Part shown: one piece after another, positions 47,625 to 58,414 of the stretch
How the letters are laid out: each line of letters starts with the position of its first letter
Position numbering within the stretch: position 1 is the first letter of the stretch
Assembly (NCBI RefSeq): GCF_003086295.3
Contig: NC_092042.1
Coordinates: forward strand, 45,568,137-45,632,136
Direction: 5' to 3'
Origin: Arachis hypogaea
Taxonomy: Eukaryota > Streptophyta > Magnoliopsida > Fabales > Fabaceae
DNA length: 64,000 bases
Position numbers and translations under genes: made by a program
Notes under the pieces: model-generated
The model's input: only the letters and a program-made list of their open reading frames with translations
Database searches by the model: none
Told to the model about the DNA's origin: nothing

Positions 47625-49381
47625 ATGAGAAAGAAGAGAACAAAAAGAAGAGGAATCTTCTATGTCACAGTATAGAGATTCTTTAAGGTGTCAGAGGAAA
47701 ATAAAAATAGAAGGGTAAGGTGATAGAGGCGAATTCGAACATATAAGGAATGAGAGAGTCCGAATTGCTAGTAGAGGAGAAGTGTTAGTGATTAAAAAGA
47801 AAGAGATGAGAGGGAGGTAATTTTAGAAAAAAAATTAAATCAAAATTTAAAACAATTAGTTAATTAAAAAGAAATTTGAAAAATGGTTAATGGTTTTCGA
47901 AAATCAAAAGTGAGAAAGTGGTTAGGTGGTTTTGAAAAAGATAAGAAATAGTGATTAGTTGAAAAAGATTTGAAAATAATTTTAAAAAGATAAGAAGTTA
48001 GAAAAAAAAGTTTGAAATCAAATTAAAAGAGATATGATAAAAAAATCGATTTTAAAAAGATATGATTGAAAAGATATGATTGAAGAAAATTTGATTTTTA
48101 AAAAGATATGATTGAAAAGATATGGTTGAAAAGGATTTGATTGGTAAACAATTTGAAAAGATTTTTTTTTAAATTGATGACTTGGCTAATAAGAAACTAA
48201 AAGACATGATTTTAAAATTCAAATATTGAATCTTTCTTAACAAGAAAGTAACAAACTTGAAATTTTTGAATCAAGATTTTTGAAAATGGTGAAAGAAAAA
48301 TGAGAAAGATTTGAATTTTTAGAAAAGATACGATTGAAAAGATTTGATTTTGAAAGATATGATTTCAAAAATAAGAATTAAAACATGAAGATTTGAAAAA
48401 GATTTGAATTGAAAACAAAATCTTATGTGCCATCCTGGCGTTAAACTCCCAGAAATACTACCCCTTTGGGTGTTTAACGCCCAGCCAGGTACCCTGGCTG
48501 GCGTTGAACGCCAGAAATGCTTCCTTACTGGGCGTTTTTCTGAACGCCCAGCTTTTCTCTGTGATTCCTCTACTAGATGTTCTGAATCTTCAATTACCTG
48601 TATTATTGACTTGAAAAGATATATTTTTGAATTTTTGAATTTTTAATGATGAGAGAGACAAACAACAAAATGAATTAAAACAAGAGAATGCAAGATCAAA
48701 ACAAATAATGCATGCAAGGACACTTTGAAGATCATGATGAACATCGAGAACATATTTTTGAAAAAATTTTAGAAAAGAAAGACATGCAAGACACCAAACT
48801 TAGAAGTTTGTATACTATGGACACTAACAAATTGAGAATGCATATGAAAAACAACAATTCATACAAAACAAGAGAATTTAAATATCAGAACACAGAAAAT
48901 CCTCAAGAACAACTTGAAGATCAATAAAGAACATAATGCATAAAATTTTGAAAAATGCAAGAAAAAAAAGAAAACATGCAATTGACACCAAACTTAAAAT
49001 TGACTCTAGACTCAAACAAGAAACACAAAATATTTTTTGGTTTTATGGTTTTATAAATTTTTTTGTATTTTATTTTATTTTATTTTTCAAAAATTATTTT
49101 GAAAAAGAAAATAAGAAACTCAAAATTTTTAATAAGAATTCCAGGAATCATGCAATGTTAGTCTAAAGCTTCAGTCTAAAAAGATTAGACATGGCTAGCC
49201 AAGCTTCAGCAAGACATTACAAACAAAAGCCAAATTGATGGGAATCAACTAGCTCCTGTGATGATGAAGGCATCATCTGAAACTCTAGAATTCGTTCTTA
49301 AAAATTCTGGAAAAGAAAATAAAAAGAAAATTACCTAATCTAAGCAACAAGATGAACCGTCAATTGTCAAAACTTGAACAA
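47625..49381 (-). mobile_element. E3 5' leader
   Basis: Non-coding, A-rich, with many AAAAGATATGATT-type repeats (47870-48370), a palindrome array (48430-48556) and ACACCAAACTTA copies at about 48790 and 48985. Collinear with the E2 leader. Confidence 0.7.
48430..48556 (-). repeat. Palindrome array in E3 leader
   Basis: Units GGCGTTAAACTCCCAG, GGGTGTTTAACGCCCAG, TGGCGTTGAACGCCAG and GGGCGTTTTTCTGAACGCCC. Confidence 0.8.
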
Positions 49382-49399
49382 TCCCCGGCAACGGCGCCA
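49382..49399 (-). other. E3 primer-binding site, tRNA-Asp type
   Basis: TCCCCGGCAACGGCGCCA on the plus strand: the full 18-base match to the tRNA-Asp 3' end as I recall it. Confidence 0.85.
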
Positions 49400-49405
49400 A
49401 AAACT

Positions 49406-50981
49406 TGGTACACAAAATCGTGATTCACACTTTTCACAATTCCGTGCAGCTGACTAGCAAGTGCACTAGGTCGTCCAAGTAATACGTTACGTGAGTAAGG
49501 GTCGATCCTACGGAGATTGTTAGATTGAAGTAAGCTATGGTCATCCTGTAAATCTCAGTTAGGCGGATTCAAATGGTTATGAAGCTTTGATAATCAAAAG
49601 ACAAATAGACATAAAATAAAGATAGAGATACTTACGTAATTCATTGGTGGGAATTTCAGATAAGCGTATGGAGATGCGTTATTCCTTCTGAATCTCTGCT
49701 TTCCTACTGTCTTCATTCAATCATTCATACTCCTTTCCATGGCAAGCTGAATGTTCGGGCATCACCATTGTCAATGGCTACCTCCTGTCCTCTCAATGAT
49801 CTTTTTGCGCACTGTCACTGTGCCCCATAGTCGCGAGTTTGAAGCTCGTCACAGTCATCCCTTCCCAGATCCTACTCGGAATACCACAGACAAGGTTTAG
49901 ACTTTTCGGATCTCAGGAATGCTGCCAATTGATTCTAGCCTATACCACAAAGATTCTGATCTTGGATTTAGATGATCTATTGTCAGGAGAGACGATGTGA
50001 ATCGTTGAAGAGAGATCCAAGAGATATGCATTCAAGCTTGTTTTCATGTAGAACGGAAGTGTTTATCAGGCACGCGTTCATAAGTGAGAATGGTGATGAG
50101 TGTCACTTGATCATCACATTCATCATGTTCTTGTGTGCGAATGAATATCTTAGAATAAGAATAAGCTTGAATTGAATAGAAGAACAATAGTACTTTGCAT
50201 TAATACTTGAGGAACAGCAGAGCTCCACACCTTAATCTATGGTGTGTAGAAACTCCACCGTTGAAAATACATAAGTGATGAAGGTCCAGGAATGGCCGAA
50301 TGGCCAGCCCCCATGAAATTCTAAGATAGCATAAAACTGATAAAAAGATCTCTAATACAATAGTAAAATGTCCTATTTATACTAGACTAGTTACTAGGGT
50401 TTACAAAAATAACTAAATGATGCAGAAATCCACTTCCGGGCCCACTTGGTGTGTGCTTGGACTGAGCATTGAAGCTTTCATGTATAGAGACTTTTCTTGG
50501 AGTTAAATGCCAGCTTTTATACTAGTTTGGGTGTTTAACTCCAGCTTTTATCCTATTTCTGGCATTTAACGCCGGAATAGGGCAGGAAGTTGGCGTTTGA
50601 ACGCTAGTTTGCGTCGTCAAAACTCGGGCAAAGTATGGACTATTATCTGTTTCTGGAAAGCCCAGGATGTCTATGTTCTAACGCAATTAAGAGCGCGTCA
50701 TTTGGATTTCTGTAGCTCCAGAAAATCTATTTCGAGTGTAGGCAGGTCAGAATCCAACAACATCTGCAGTCCTTTTTCAGCCTCTGAATCAAATTTTTGC
50801 TCAGGTCCCTCCATTTCAGCCAGAAAATACCTGAAATCACAGAAAAACACACAAACTCATAGTAAAGTCCAGAAATGTGAATTTTGCTTAAAAACTAATA
50901 AAAATATACTAAAAAGTAGCTAGATCCTACTAAAAACTTCCTAAAAACAATGCCAAAAGCGTATAATTTATCCGCTCATCA
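49406..50981 (-). mobile_element. E3 5' LTR
   Basis: From TGGTACACA to CCGCTCATCA. TATAAATA (sense) at 50374-50381, GGAGCTCTGCTGT at about 50213-50225, U3 palindromes at about 50495-50615, and a U5 hairpin with one mismatch (CGTTAC-GTGA-GTAAGG, near 49488). It differs from the 3' LTR by well over 10% by eye, including indels. Confidence 0.85.
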
Positions 50982-51949
50982 GGCGTCCCGCACAATATTC
51001 ACAAGCTTCGCCCGAAGGATCATAATTCACATATAACCATACTTTCCATCACTTAGCAATCATCTTTATCATCTCTCCACAAACATAAATCAAGCATTAC
51101 AACATCACAGTGAGCTCATTTCACAAATCTACCATCTCTCCACAATCATAAATCAAGAATCACAACATCACAGTGATCACAATTCTCTGCCTACTCTGTA
51201 AGGTTAAGCGCACTACTATATAGCCTTTAACTCCTTTTCTTTCTAACATGTGACTTTGTATATTCTCACAAAGATAATTTTGTAACTCTACAAAACTGAT
51301 GGTGCATGAAATAGTAAAAGAAAATGGACATTCACAAATAAATATCACTCCCTCCCTTATGTTTGGTATGATCTCACTATTATAATACACTCACAAATTT
51401 GTAATACCTTTCATAGCTTTATCCTCACATCACCCAAATTTTTTTGACACTGCTAACTGTGAGCAGAAAAACACAAGTACAATTGAATTATGGAATGACA
51501 ATGGTATTTATAAGCAAGGCTCTCGGATTAAACTATTTTATTTAAACAAAACACAACCTATGCTTTATAAAAATGCAACCTATGTTTTGCAAGTTTTATT
51601 TCAAAAAATTTTCAAAAATACAAAACACAACCTGCGTTTTGTGTTGTTCTAAACAAAAAAATGTAACTTACGTTTTGTGTTGTTTAAAAATGAATAAAAT
51701 AAAATAAAAAAGTATATCGCAGATTATGTTTTGCATTGACATCATAATAATATAAATACTTTATAAACTTCTATTTTATTGTGTAACACTAATATTTTTT
51801 CATATATAAAAAAATAAGCTGTATCCAATTAAAAAAATAAGCCGCACATTTGTTTAAGTGATTTTTCAGTAAATTGTTGAATTAGCCTGATTAAATTAAG
51901 AAAAACACTTTTTAGTACTGCAGCTGACCATAATAATAATAATAATAAG
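50982..51949. other. Repeat-bearing spacer
   Basis: No gene. A tandem duplication of about 70 bp at 51070-51180 (CATCTCTCCACAAACATAAA and relatives, twice). A cluster at 51545-51740 of AACACAACCTATGTTTTG-like units, some forming hairpins (AACACAA...TTGTGTT). A (TAA)n tract at about 51930-51949. Confidence 0.5.
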
Positions 51950-52059
51950 AGCTAAGTATTTTTTCGGAGAAAGAACCAGCGAATGATGCCTTTTCCCTTG
52001 CTGGGTCGCGACGGATTCGGAGGGGAGAGGACGAGGCAGAATCGCGACGGACTGGAACC

Positions 52060-52737
52060 ATGCAAGGTCGCCGCAGCGCAGCCCACGGAGCTAGCGGAGA
52101 CAAAGAAAATGGCGGGCAGAAGGAAGGTGGTGGCACCATGGATCTGTACCCTAAAGATGGCGGTGTCGGGCGTGGTTACGGAGATGACACACAGATCACT
52201 TGGGTAGTGCAAGTGCGCCGCTGTGCAGCGGGAGGAGCTGATGGAAGTGTGAAGAATGACTGTCATGGAGCCAACGATGACGCTAGACATCTGAACCGTG
52301 TGGCTGAGTGTTGTGGACGCGGCAATGGTGAGAATCCACTACCTGGGAAGACTATAACACAGCAGCAGAACTATGATTTTGAACACCTGAAAAAGAATAT
52401 GATGAGGAATGAGAGAGACAAAAGAGGACCGACTGAAGAGTACCTTGAGGGAGCTGAACGCAGAGACACAGTAGGTAGGGAGGTGGCGACAGGGTTGGAA
52501 GAAGATTATGATGTTGGGCGAGGAATAGGGAATGAAAATCAAGCAGAAAATGAGGCTGAAGCTAGGTTGGATAGAAACAAAGAATCGGTGTTATACGGAG
52601 TCACCCAAGGCCAGAGTTGGGAAGAAAAACGGCAGAGAATAAGGAGGCTTGGAAATTGGCCGCTGAATCAGGTGCAATTCCGTGCAGTAACGAAAAAGTC
52701 ATTATGGCAATTCTCCAAGAATAAAATGAAGAATTAG
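52060..52737 (+). CDS. ORF upstream of LINE endonuclease, possible ORF1 remnant
   Basis: 225 codons (MQGRRSAAHGASGDKENGGQ...), very rich in Gly, Glu, Asn and Arg, ending VTKKSLWQFSKNKMKN. It lies about 90 bp before the endonuclease start, where plant L1-type elements carry ORF1 (an RNA-binding chaperone-like protein). I see neither the usual plant ORF1 domain nor a CCHC knuckle, so it may be the 3' part of ORF1, a 5' region read by chance, or host sequence. No ribosomal or promoter signal decides the start. Confidence 0.35.
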   Translation: MQGRRSAAHGASGDKENGGQKEGGGTMDLYPKDGGVGRGYGDDTQITWVVQVRRCAAGGADGSVKNDCHGANDDARHLNRVAECCGRGNGENPLPGKTITQQQNYDFEHLKKNMMRNERDKRGPTEEYLEGAERRDTVGREVATGLEEDYDVGRGIGNENQAENEAEARLDRNKESVLYGVTQGQSWEEKRQRIRRLGNWPLNQVQFRAVTKKSLWQFSKNKMKN

Positions 52738-52825
52738 CATGAAAACGAAGACAGTCAAAGCAAAAGGAAAAGATCAGAAGAAGTCGGCCAAAAATTCGTA
52801 AGCAGGTGTGTAATAAATTTTATAA

Positions 52826-53022
52826 ATGATTTTAAGTTCTTGGAAAGTTAGGGGGTTGAGAGGAGCTGTAAAATTGAATATGGCAAAAAGATTTAAGAAT
52901 AAGTTCAGAATAGATATGTTGGATCTGATAGAAACAAAAAAGAGATGGTGAATAAGTTTGATGTAACAGGTAATTGGGGCAATGATAGTGCTAGTTGGGA
53001 GTGTGTTAATTCATTTGGAGCA
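52826..53022 (+). pseudogene. LINE endonuclease, N-terminal piece
   Basis: ATG at 52826. It reads MILSSWKVRGLRGAVKLN then DMLDLIETKKRW before TGA; after a shift it continues EMVNKFDVTGNWGNDS and SWECVNSFG. This is the apurinic-endonuclease domain of an L1-type LINE (family start SWNVRGL; the active-site Asn is Lys here, while the Glu of LIETK is kept). The domain is cut at GAGCA (53018-53022) by an LTR and resumes as SGGLLLIWD after 54590 and again after 62048. Confidence 0.75.
53018..53022. repeat. Target duplication GAGCA, left
   Basis: GAGCA before the LTR at 53023. The same bases follow the LTR at 54586-54590 and also the second LTR at 62044-62048. Confidence 0.8.
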
Positions 53023-54585
53023 TGATGATTGGATTTTTGACGGTTTAGAATTTCTCAAATAAAATCTTGTCGAAGTATAGTTTCTAAACCAAGCAATAAT
53101 CCTTTCATACAAAAAGTTGTTTGTCACTAAAACAAACCCCTAAATTTATAAACCGAAGTATTGAACCTCGGGTCGTTCTCCCTAGGAATTACAATAAAGT
53201 GTCTTGTTATTGGTTGTGAGTTATTTTGGGGTTTTAATAAGAAACATGAAAGATAAATGGCAAGAAAGTAAACTAACAACTATAAAAGGCTCTTGGCAAG
53301 GTATGAAAATTAGAAGTTCTATCCTAGTTATCCTTCTCAATTGTGATGAGAATTATCCATTGCTACCACTTAGTCAACCCTTACTAAATAAAGGAAAGTC
53401 AAGTGGATGAATTGACTTGAGCCACAAGTCCTAGCCAACTCCCAAGGAAAGACTAGCTATAGTGCACTCCAAACCAATTAGCAATCTCTCCAATTACCAA
53501 TCAACAAAGGAATTAGATAACTCAAGTGTCACTAATTACTCTACCTAGGCCAAGAGGAACAAAATCTACACTATATCTAGAAGAGGCATTTCAACAAACA
53601 CATAAAAGGCAATAAAATTAAACAACATAAATTGCAAGAATTAAAGAGAGATCTAACTACAAAGGCAAGAGATCAACAATAGAAAAGCAAAGAAGAACAA
53701 TTATTATGAATTACCTTTTATTGAATTGAAAGAAAATGGAAGGAACAATAATAGATCTACAACAAAGCATAAGAACAACATAAAGGAAATTACAACAAAG
53801 GAATGGAAGAAGATGAATGTAACAACAAAGAATTGAAAGGTAGAAGTAGAAGAAAGCAAAGATTAAAACCTAGATCTAAGAACTAATCCTAATCCTAATC
53901 CTAATTCTAGAGAGAAGTGAGAGCTTCTCTCTCTAGAAACTACTTCTAAAACTAAACTATGACTAATGGTAACTAACATCTAAAGTATGAAAGTATGTTC
54001 ATTCCCCCTTCTATCCTTGGCTTAAATAGCATCAGAAATGAGTTGGATTGGGCCCACAAGGCTTCTAAAATTGTTGGCCACGTTTTGCTTTAAGTGAACC
54101 AGGTGGCAGCAACGGCGCATGCGCGTACTATGCGCGTGCGCGCCACCATACGTGTAGCAACATAGGCAAATCTTATATCGTTTCGGAGCCCCGGATGTTA
54201 GCTTTCCAACCCAACTGAAACCGCATCATTTGGACCTCTGTAGCTCAAGTTATGGTCGTTTAAGTGCGAAGAGGTCGGCTTGATAGCTTTCCGGTTCTTT
54301 CATTTCTTCATGAGTTCTCCAACTTTTCATGCTTCTTTCTTCATTCCCTTGATCCAATCTTTGCCTCTTAAACCTTAAACCACTTAAAAAACATATCAAG
54401 GCATCTAATGGAATCAAGGAGAATTAGATTTAGTTATTTTAAGACCTAAAAAGCATGTTTTCACTCTTAAGCACAATTAAAGGAGAAGTTATAAAACCAT
54501 GCTATTTCAATGGATAAATGTGGGTAAAAGGTTATAAAATCCCCTAAAATCAATACAAGATAAACCCTCAAAATGGGGTTTATCA
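53023..54585 (-). mobile_element. E5-family LTR 1, solo-like
   Basis: 1,563 bp, TGATGATTGGA to GGGTTTATCA on the plus strand (TGATAAACC...CAATCATCA in sense), with GAGCA on both sides. Features: a TTAAATA promoter-like site at 54022-54028 and a palindrome group GCGCATGCGCGTACTATGCG at about 54115. It is the same length as LTR 2 (60481-62043), with about 25 substitutions by eye. By its flanks this is a solo LTR inside the LINE, not a simple partner of LTR 2. Confidence 0.8.
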
Positions 54586-55808
54586 GAGCATCAGGAGGAT
54601 TACTCTTAATTTGGGATGTTTCATTTTTTAAAATGTTAAATTGCTATAAAAGAGATAGGTGGTTATGTGTGGAGGGTGTGATGACCAAAGATAACTTTCA
54701 CTGTGCTGTTTGTCTGGTATATGGACCGCATGTGAGAAAGGAGAAACTATTACTATGGGAGGAGTTAAGTTATGTTACAAGGTTGTGCCAAATTCCCTTT
54801 TGTTACATTGGGATTTCAGTGAAATTGTGCATATGGATGAGAGGAAAGGGGCGATAGGTTTATCAGCAACCGCTGAAGACTTCAGAGCATGGATAAATGA
54901 TATGGAGTTGGTGGACTTGATGCTCAATGATTGCAAGTATACATGGTTTAGAGGACAGTCTTGTTGTCGTATTGATAGATGCCTGGTGAGTTTGGAATAG
55001 CTGGATGCATACCTGGATACTCGGCTTAGAGGAGGACCGAGAGGATTATCAGATCATTGTCCATTGATAGTAGAAGACAGAAGAATAGTTCAGGGTATAA
55101 GACCTTTTCGCAGCCTAAATTCATGGTTCACACATGAAGGCTTTCTAAGGATGGTGAAGGAAGAATGGAGAGTGTTGGGAGATGCTCAGTTCCTAGATAA
55201 GCTAAAGGCGTTATCAAAACCGCTGGGTAGATAGCACAAGCAGCACTTTGGGAATATATCTAAAAAGATAAAAAGGTTTGAGGATGAGATCAAGAAAGTG
55301 AATGACATGGTCAGTAATGGGGTTTATGATGGTATAGTAGAAGCAAGAAGAAAGGCACTAGTGAGGTGCTGTGCACTGTGGTATACGAGGAAAGATATAC
55401 ACTGAAAACAAATGTCTAGATCTCGGCATGCCAAGGAGATGGACAGGAATACAAGATATTTCCACAATATTGCATCAGCAACAAGAAGAAATAACAGAAT
55501 TGAGTCTTTCGTCATTAACAGAAGTTTGGTCAGGAGTCGTGCAAGGATCAAGGTCACCATCAGAGATTTCTACAGGAAATTGTACCAACAGGAAGCTACG
55601 CTAAATATCAGCTTTCGAGATGGTCTAGTCAGCCGGTTGGAGATAGAAGAAGATCAAGCATTAGAGATGCTACCGTCGGAGGAGGAAGTGAAGGATGCAG
55701 TATGGGATTACGAATCGTCTAAGGCGCTGGGTAACGATGGATATAACATAAACTTTATAAAAAGGTGCTGGGAGGAGATTGGAGTGGAATTTACTAAAGC
55801 TGTGATTA
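54586..55808 (+). pseudogene. LINE endonuclease/linker, copy A
   Basis: Continues the LINE: SGGLLLIWDVSFFKMLNCYK, VYGPHVRKEKLLLWEEL, a one-base deletion near 54810, then SATAEDFRAWINDMELVDL, GLSDHCPLIVED (the SDH active-site box of the endonuclease) and the long linker to reverse transcriptase (MSRSRHAKEMDRNTRYFHNI, ALGNDGYNINFIKRCWEEIG). Stops at TGG-to-TAG 54999-55001 (private to this copy), at about 55231-55233 (TAG) and about 55405 (TGA), the last two shared with copy B. It ends abruptly at 55808, where E5 internal sequence starts. Confidence 0.85.
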
Positions 55809-57770
55809 GGGTTGATTCACTCAATTCTCTCCTAATCATGCTTTCTAAGATTTGTTTTTCTTCTAACAATCGACAAATATTTCATGCATGCATACATATA
55901 TCATGAGGTCTTTTCATAGGTTGTAATGGGGCTAGGGTCAAGGTAGGATGCATATTTGGTCAAGTGAGCTTGAAATTTGAATCTTTGATAGCTTAAACTT
56001 CCCACCTAACCTATGACATCCTATACAATTTCAAAGCTAACCTAACTACCCATTTCTCACCTTTTCGCATATTCATGCATTTTTTTTTTCATTTCACAAC
56101 ACTTATGCATTGATCTTATTGAGCTTCACTTTGGGGCATTTTGTCCCCTTTTTATTATTTTTCTTCTTTTTTCTTTCTTTTTCTATTTTTTTCCTTTTTT
56201 TTCTTTTCCATATTGTTTTTCTTTTCTTTTTCTTTTGTTTTTCTCATTTTTTTTCTATATACAAGAATCTCAATGCATAAGGTTTTACATTTGATCAATA
56301 TATGAGTATGTACCCAATTCTCAATATTTTCAACAAATAATACAAAATTACCCTTTTATTCACCCAATGTCCCAAGATTCTCACACTTGAATGATACTCA
56401 CACACACTAGCCTAAGCTAATCAAAGATCCAAATAAGGACATTTATTGTTTTCCGCTTTAAGGCTTGTAATGTGCTAAAATGAGAACAAGTGGGTTAAGT
56501 GTAGGCTCAAATTGGCTAACAAAGGAATATAGAAGGTTGGCTATTTGGGTAAGTGAGCTAAATGAAATGATGGCCTCAATCATATAAATGCATGAATACA
56601 CAAAATAATGGACATAAAGAATCAAACAAATCAAAGATTACATTCATAGAAAGAGAATAATGCACACAAGAAGGAAAATAAGTGGTTATAGGATGTAACC
56701 ACACCATTAGGCTCAAATCTCACTTGCTTGTGTTCTTAGCTCAAAAATATGATCCACAATATATATATTTCAAGCAAGTTCTATGAAGAGTTTTCACTCA
56801 AATCAATTGACGTGCCCTATAGATAGAAATCTTGAAAATTTTCATTATTTTGACTAAGGTTATTGTGTATATATATGCAAAAAATAAGAAAATGCAAGTA
56901 AAAATCCTAAAATCTTAAAATAAAATGCAAAAGTGTTGGAATTAGAAACTTGTCACCTAAAATCGCCGACCGGTCGGACGACCTCCCCACACTTAAAAGT
57001 TTGCACCGTCCTCAGTGCACTCAAAGATGAGCAAGGGGGTACGGCGAATCTCCGGATTGCTGCGAGTTCTTTCTTCCTCTTCCATGTTTGCTTGTGGTGC
57101 ATTGTTCATGGAAAACAAAAATATAACACCATAAGATGAGACAATACAAAATCAAGGAAGCATACTTTGTTGGAGTGAGGTAAATCACTAGACTTGAGTG
57201 AGTGGATTAGTGTGACATTGATGACAAATAAGTGTGTGAATTCTAAATTGCGCAGTTTAGAACACACATTAGCATAAAAAGCTATGTCACCAAAGAAGCA
57301 TGCACTTTACTCATTCTAGTATGCTTGAGATGCTTTAAGTAAACTTGTAAGGTAAAACAAGCATTAAAGAAGCATGAAAGCATTCAAGTCAAACACATAT
57401 GGATGCATATGATCATGAAATACCATGCATTAAGGTAAATGCACATCATCATCCATCATCAAGAGGTTGCCTAATCACAAAATAAGGCTCAAATCACATG
57501 GTGGCCAAATCATGTAATTCAAGAAGAGTTACAAACTCGAAGGCAATTCTCATCACTTGGTATTCGAAAAAGGTAAGCATGAAAAACTCAAAACCAAGTA
57601 GCAAAATATAACCTCAATTAAATAGTCCAACAAAGATTATCGAAAAACATTCATGCTAAAATAGCATTTAGGCAATAAGGAGGCAACAATGTGTAGTAAA
57701 CAAAGTCAATAATCCAACACTTATGATGAAAAGAGGGAAAATAAAATGAAAACTAACTAATTAACCAACT
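55809..57770 (-). mobile_element. E5 3' internal region, truncated
   Basis: Non-coding. It has a long T/C-rich tract (56085-56255), an ACACTTAAAAGTTTGCACCG module (about 56988) that in minus sense reads TTTTAAGTGTGGGGAGG, and no readable enzyme. The 3' end of the element beside its LTR is missing, replaced by LINE sequence. Confidence 0.6.
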
Positions 57771-57892
57771 AAAATAAATGGTTATCCATGATGTTAGGAA
57801 GTGTTGGATGAGGGATTGGAGGAGGGAAGAAGAAAGGAGAAGGAAAAGAAATGGAAAGAGGAGAAGAAAAGAAATGGATGGAAGAAAGGGCA

Positions 57893-58150
57893 TCCACGCG
57901 CACGCACGCATGACGCGCGCGCGTCGATGGCTTATTTTGAGAGTGACGCGTACGCGTCATGTGCGCGAGCGCGCAAATAGGTTTGTGCCTCAGGCCCAAT
58001 TTCCGCACAGTGCAGGCCTAACTCTCGGGTCAAGGTATGGAAGGTGGAACTTCTCAATCCACGCATACGCGTGCATGGCGCGCTCGCGTGGATGGTCCAA
58101 AACGCTTGATGCACGCGTACGCACGCAGTGCGCGTACGCGTGGATGGTGC
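57893..58150 (-). repeat. CG-rich palindrome array ACGCGTACGCGT in E5
   Basis: Units CACGCGCACGCACGCATG, GACGCGCGCGCGTCGATGG, GACGCGTACGCGTCATGTG, CACGCATACGCGTGCATGG and GCGCGTACGCGTGGATGG. Rich in CpG, in strong contrast to the AT-rich flanks. It lies just 3' of the long ORF. Confidence 0.85.
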
Positions 58151-58414
58151 TCTGTTTTTTTCAAACATTTTTTTGCTATGTTTTTGCACCAATCCAAGCA
58201 TTCCAAACCTCCAAACAGCTACCAAAATACCATAAAACCTTATTTAACATACTAAACTACCAATTAGACTCATTAAAACAATCAAAACAAGAAATTAAAC
58301 TAATTCTACCAATATGTACAAAAGAGAAAATGAAAGGATTTTACCATGGTGGGGTGTCTCCCACCTAGCACTTTTATTTATTGTCCTTAAGTTGGACTTA
58401 TGGGGAGCTCCTCA

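Noticed and set aside
49382..49399. A tRNA-Asp gene
   Set aside because: Only the 18-base 3' end is present, next to an LTR at the primer-site position; no cloverleaf. Same for 4638, 15136 and 60460.
44010..50981. E3 as a clean insertion
   Set aside because: No 5-bp duplication at the flanks and very unequal LTRs; likely recombinant.
51952..52290. Minus-strand frame of 112 codons near the LINE
   Set aside because: Antisense to the plus-strand frame; no recognisable domain.
57778..58368. Plus-strand frame of 196 codons
   Set aside because: Arg-rich product of purine tracts and CG-rich palindromes, antisense to the E5 direction.
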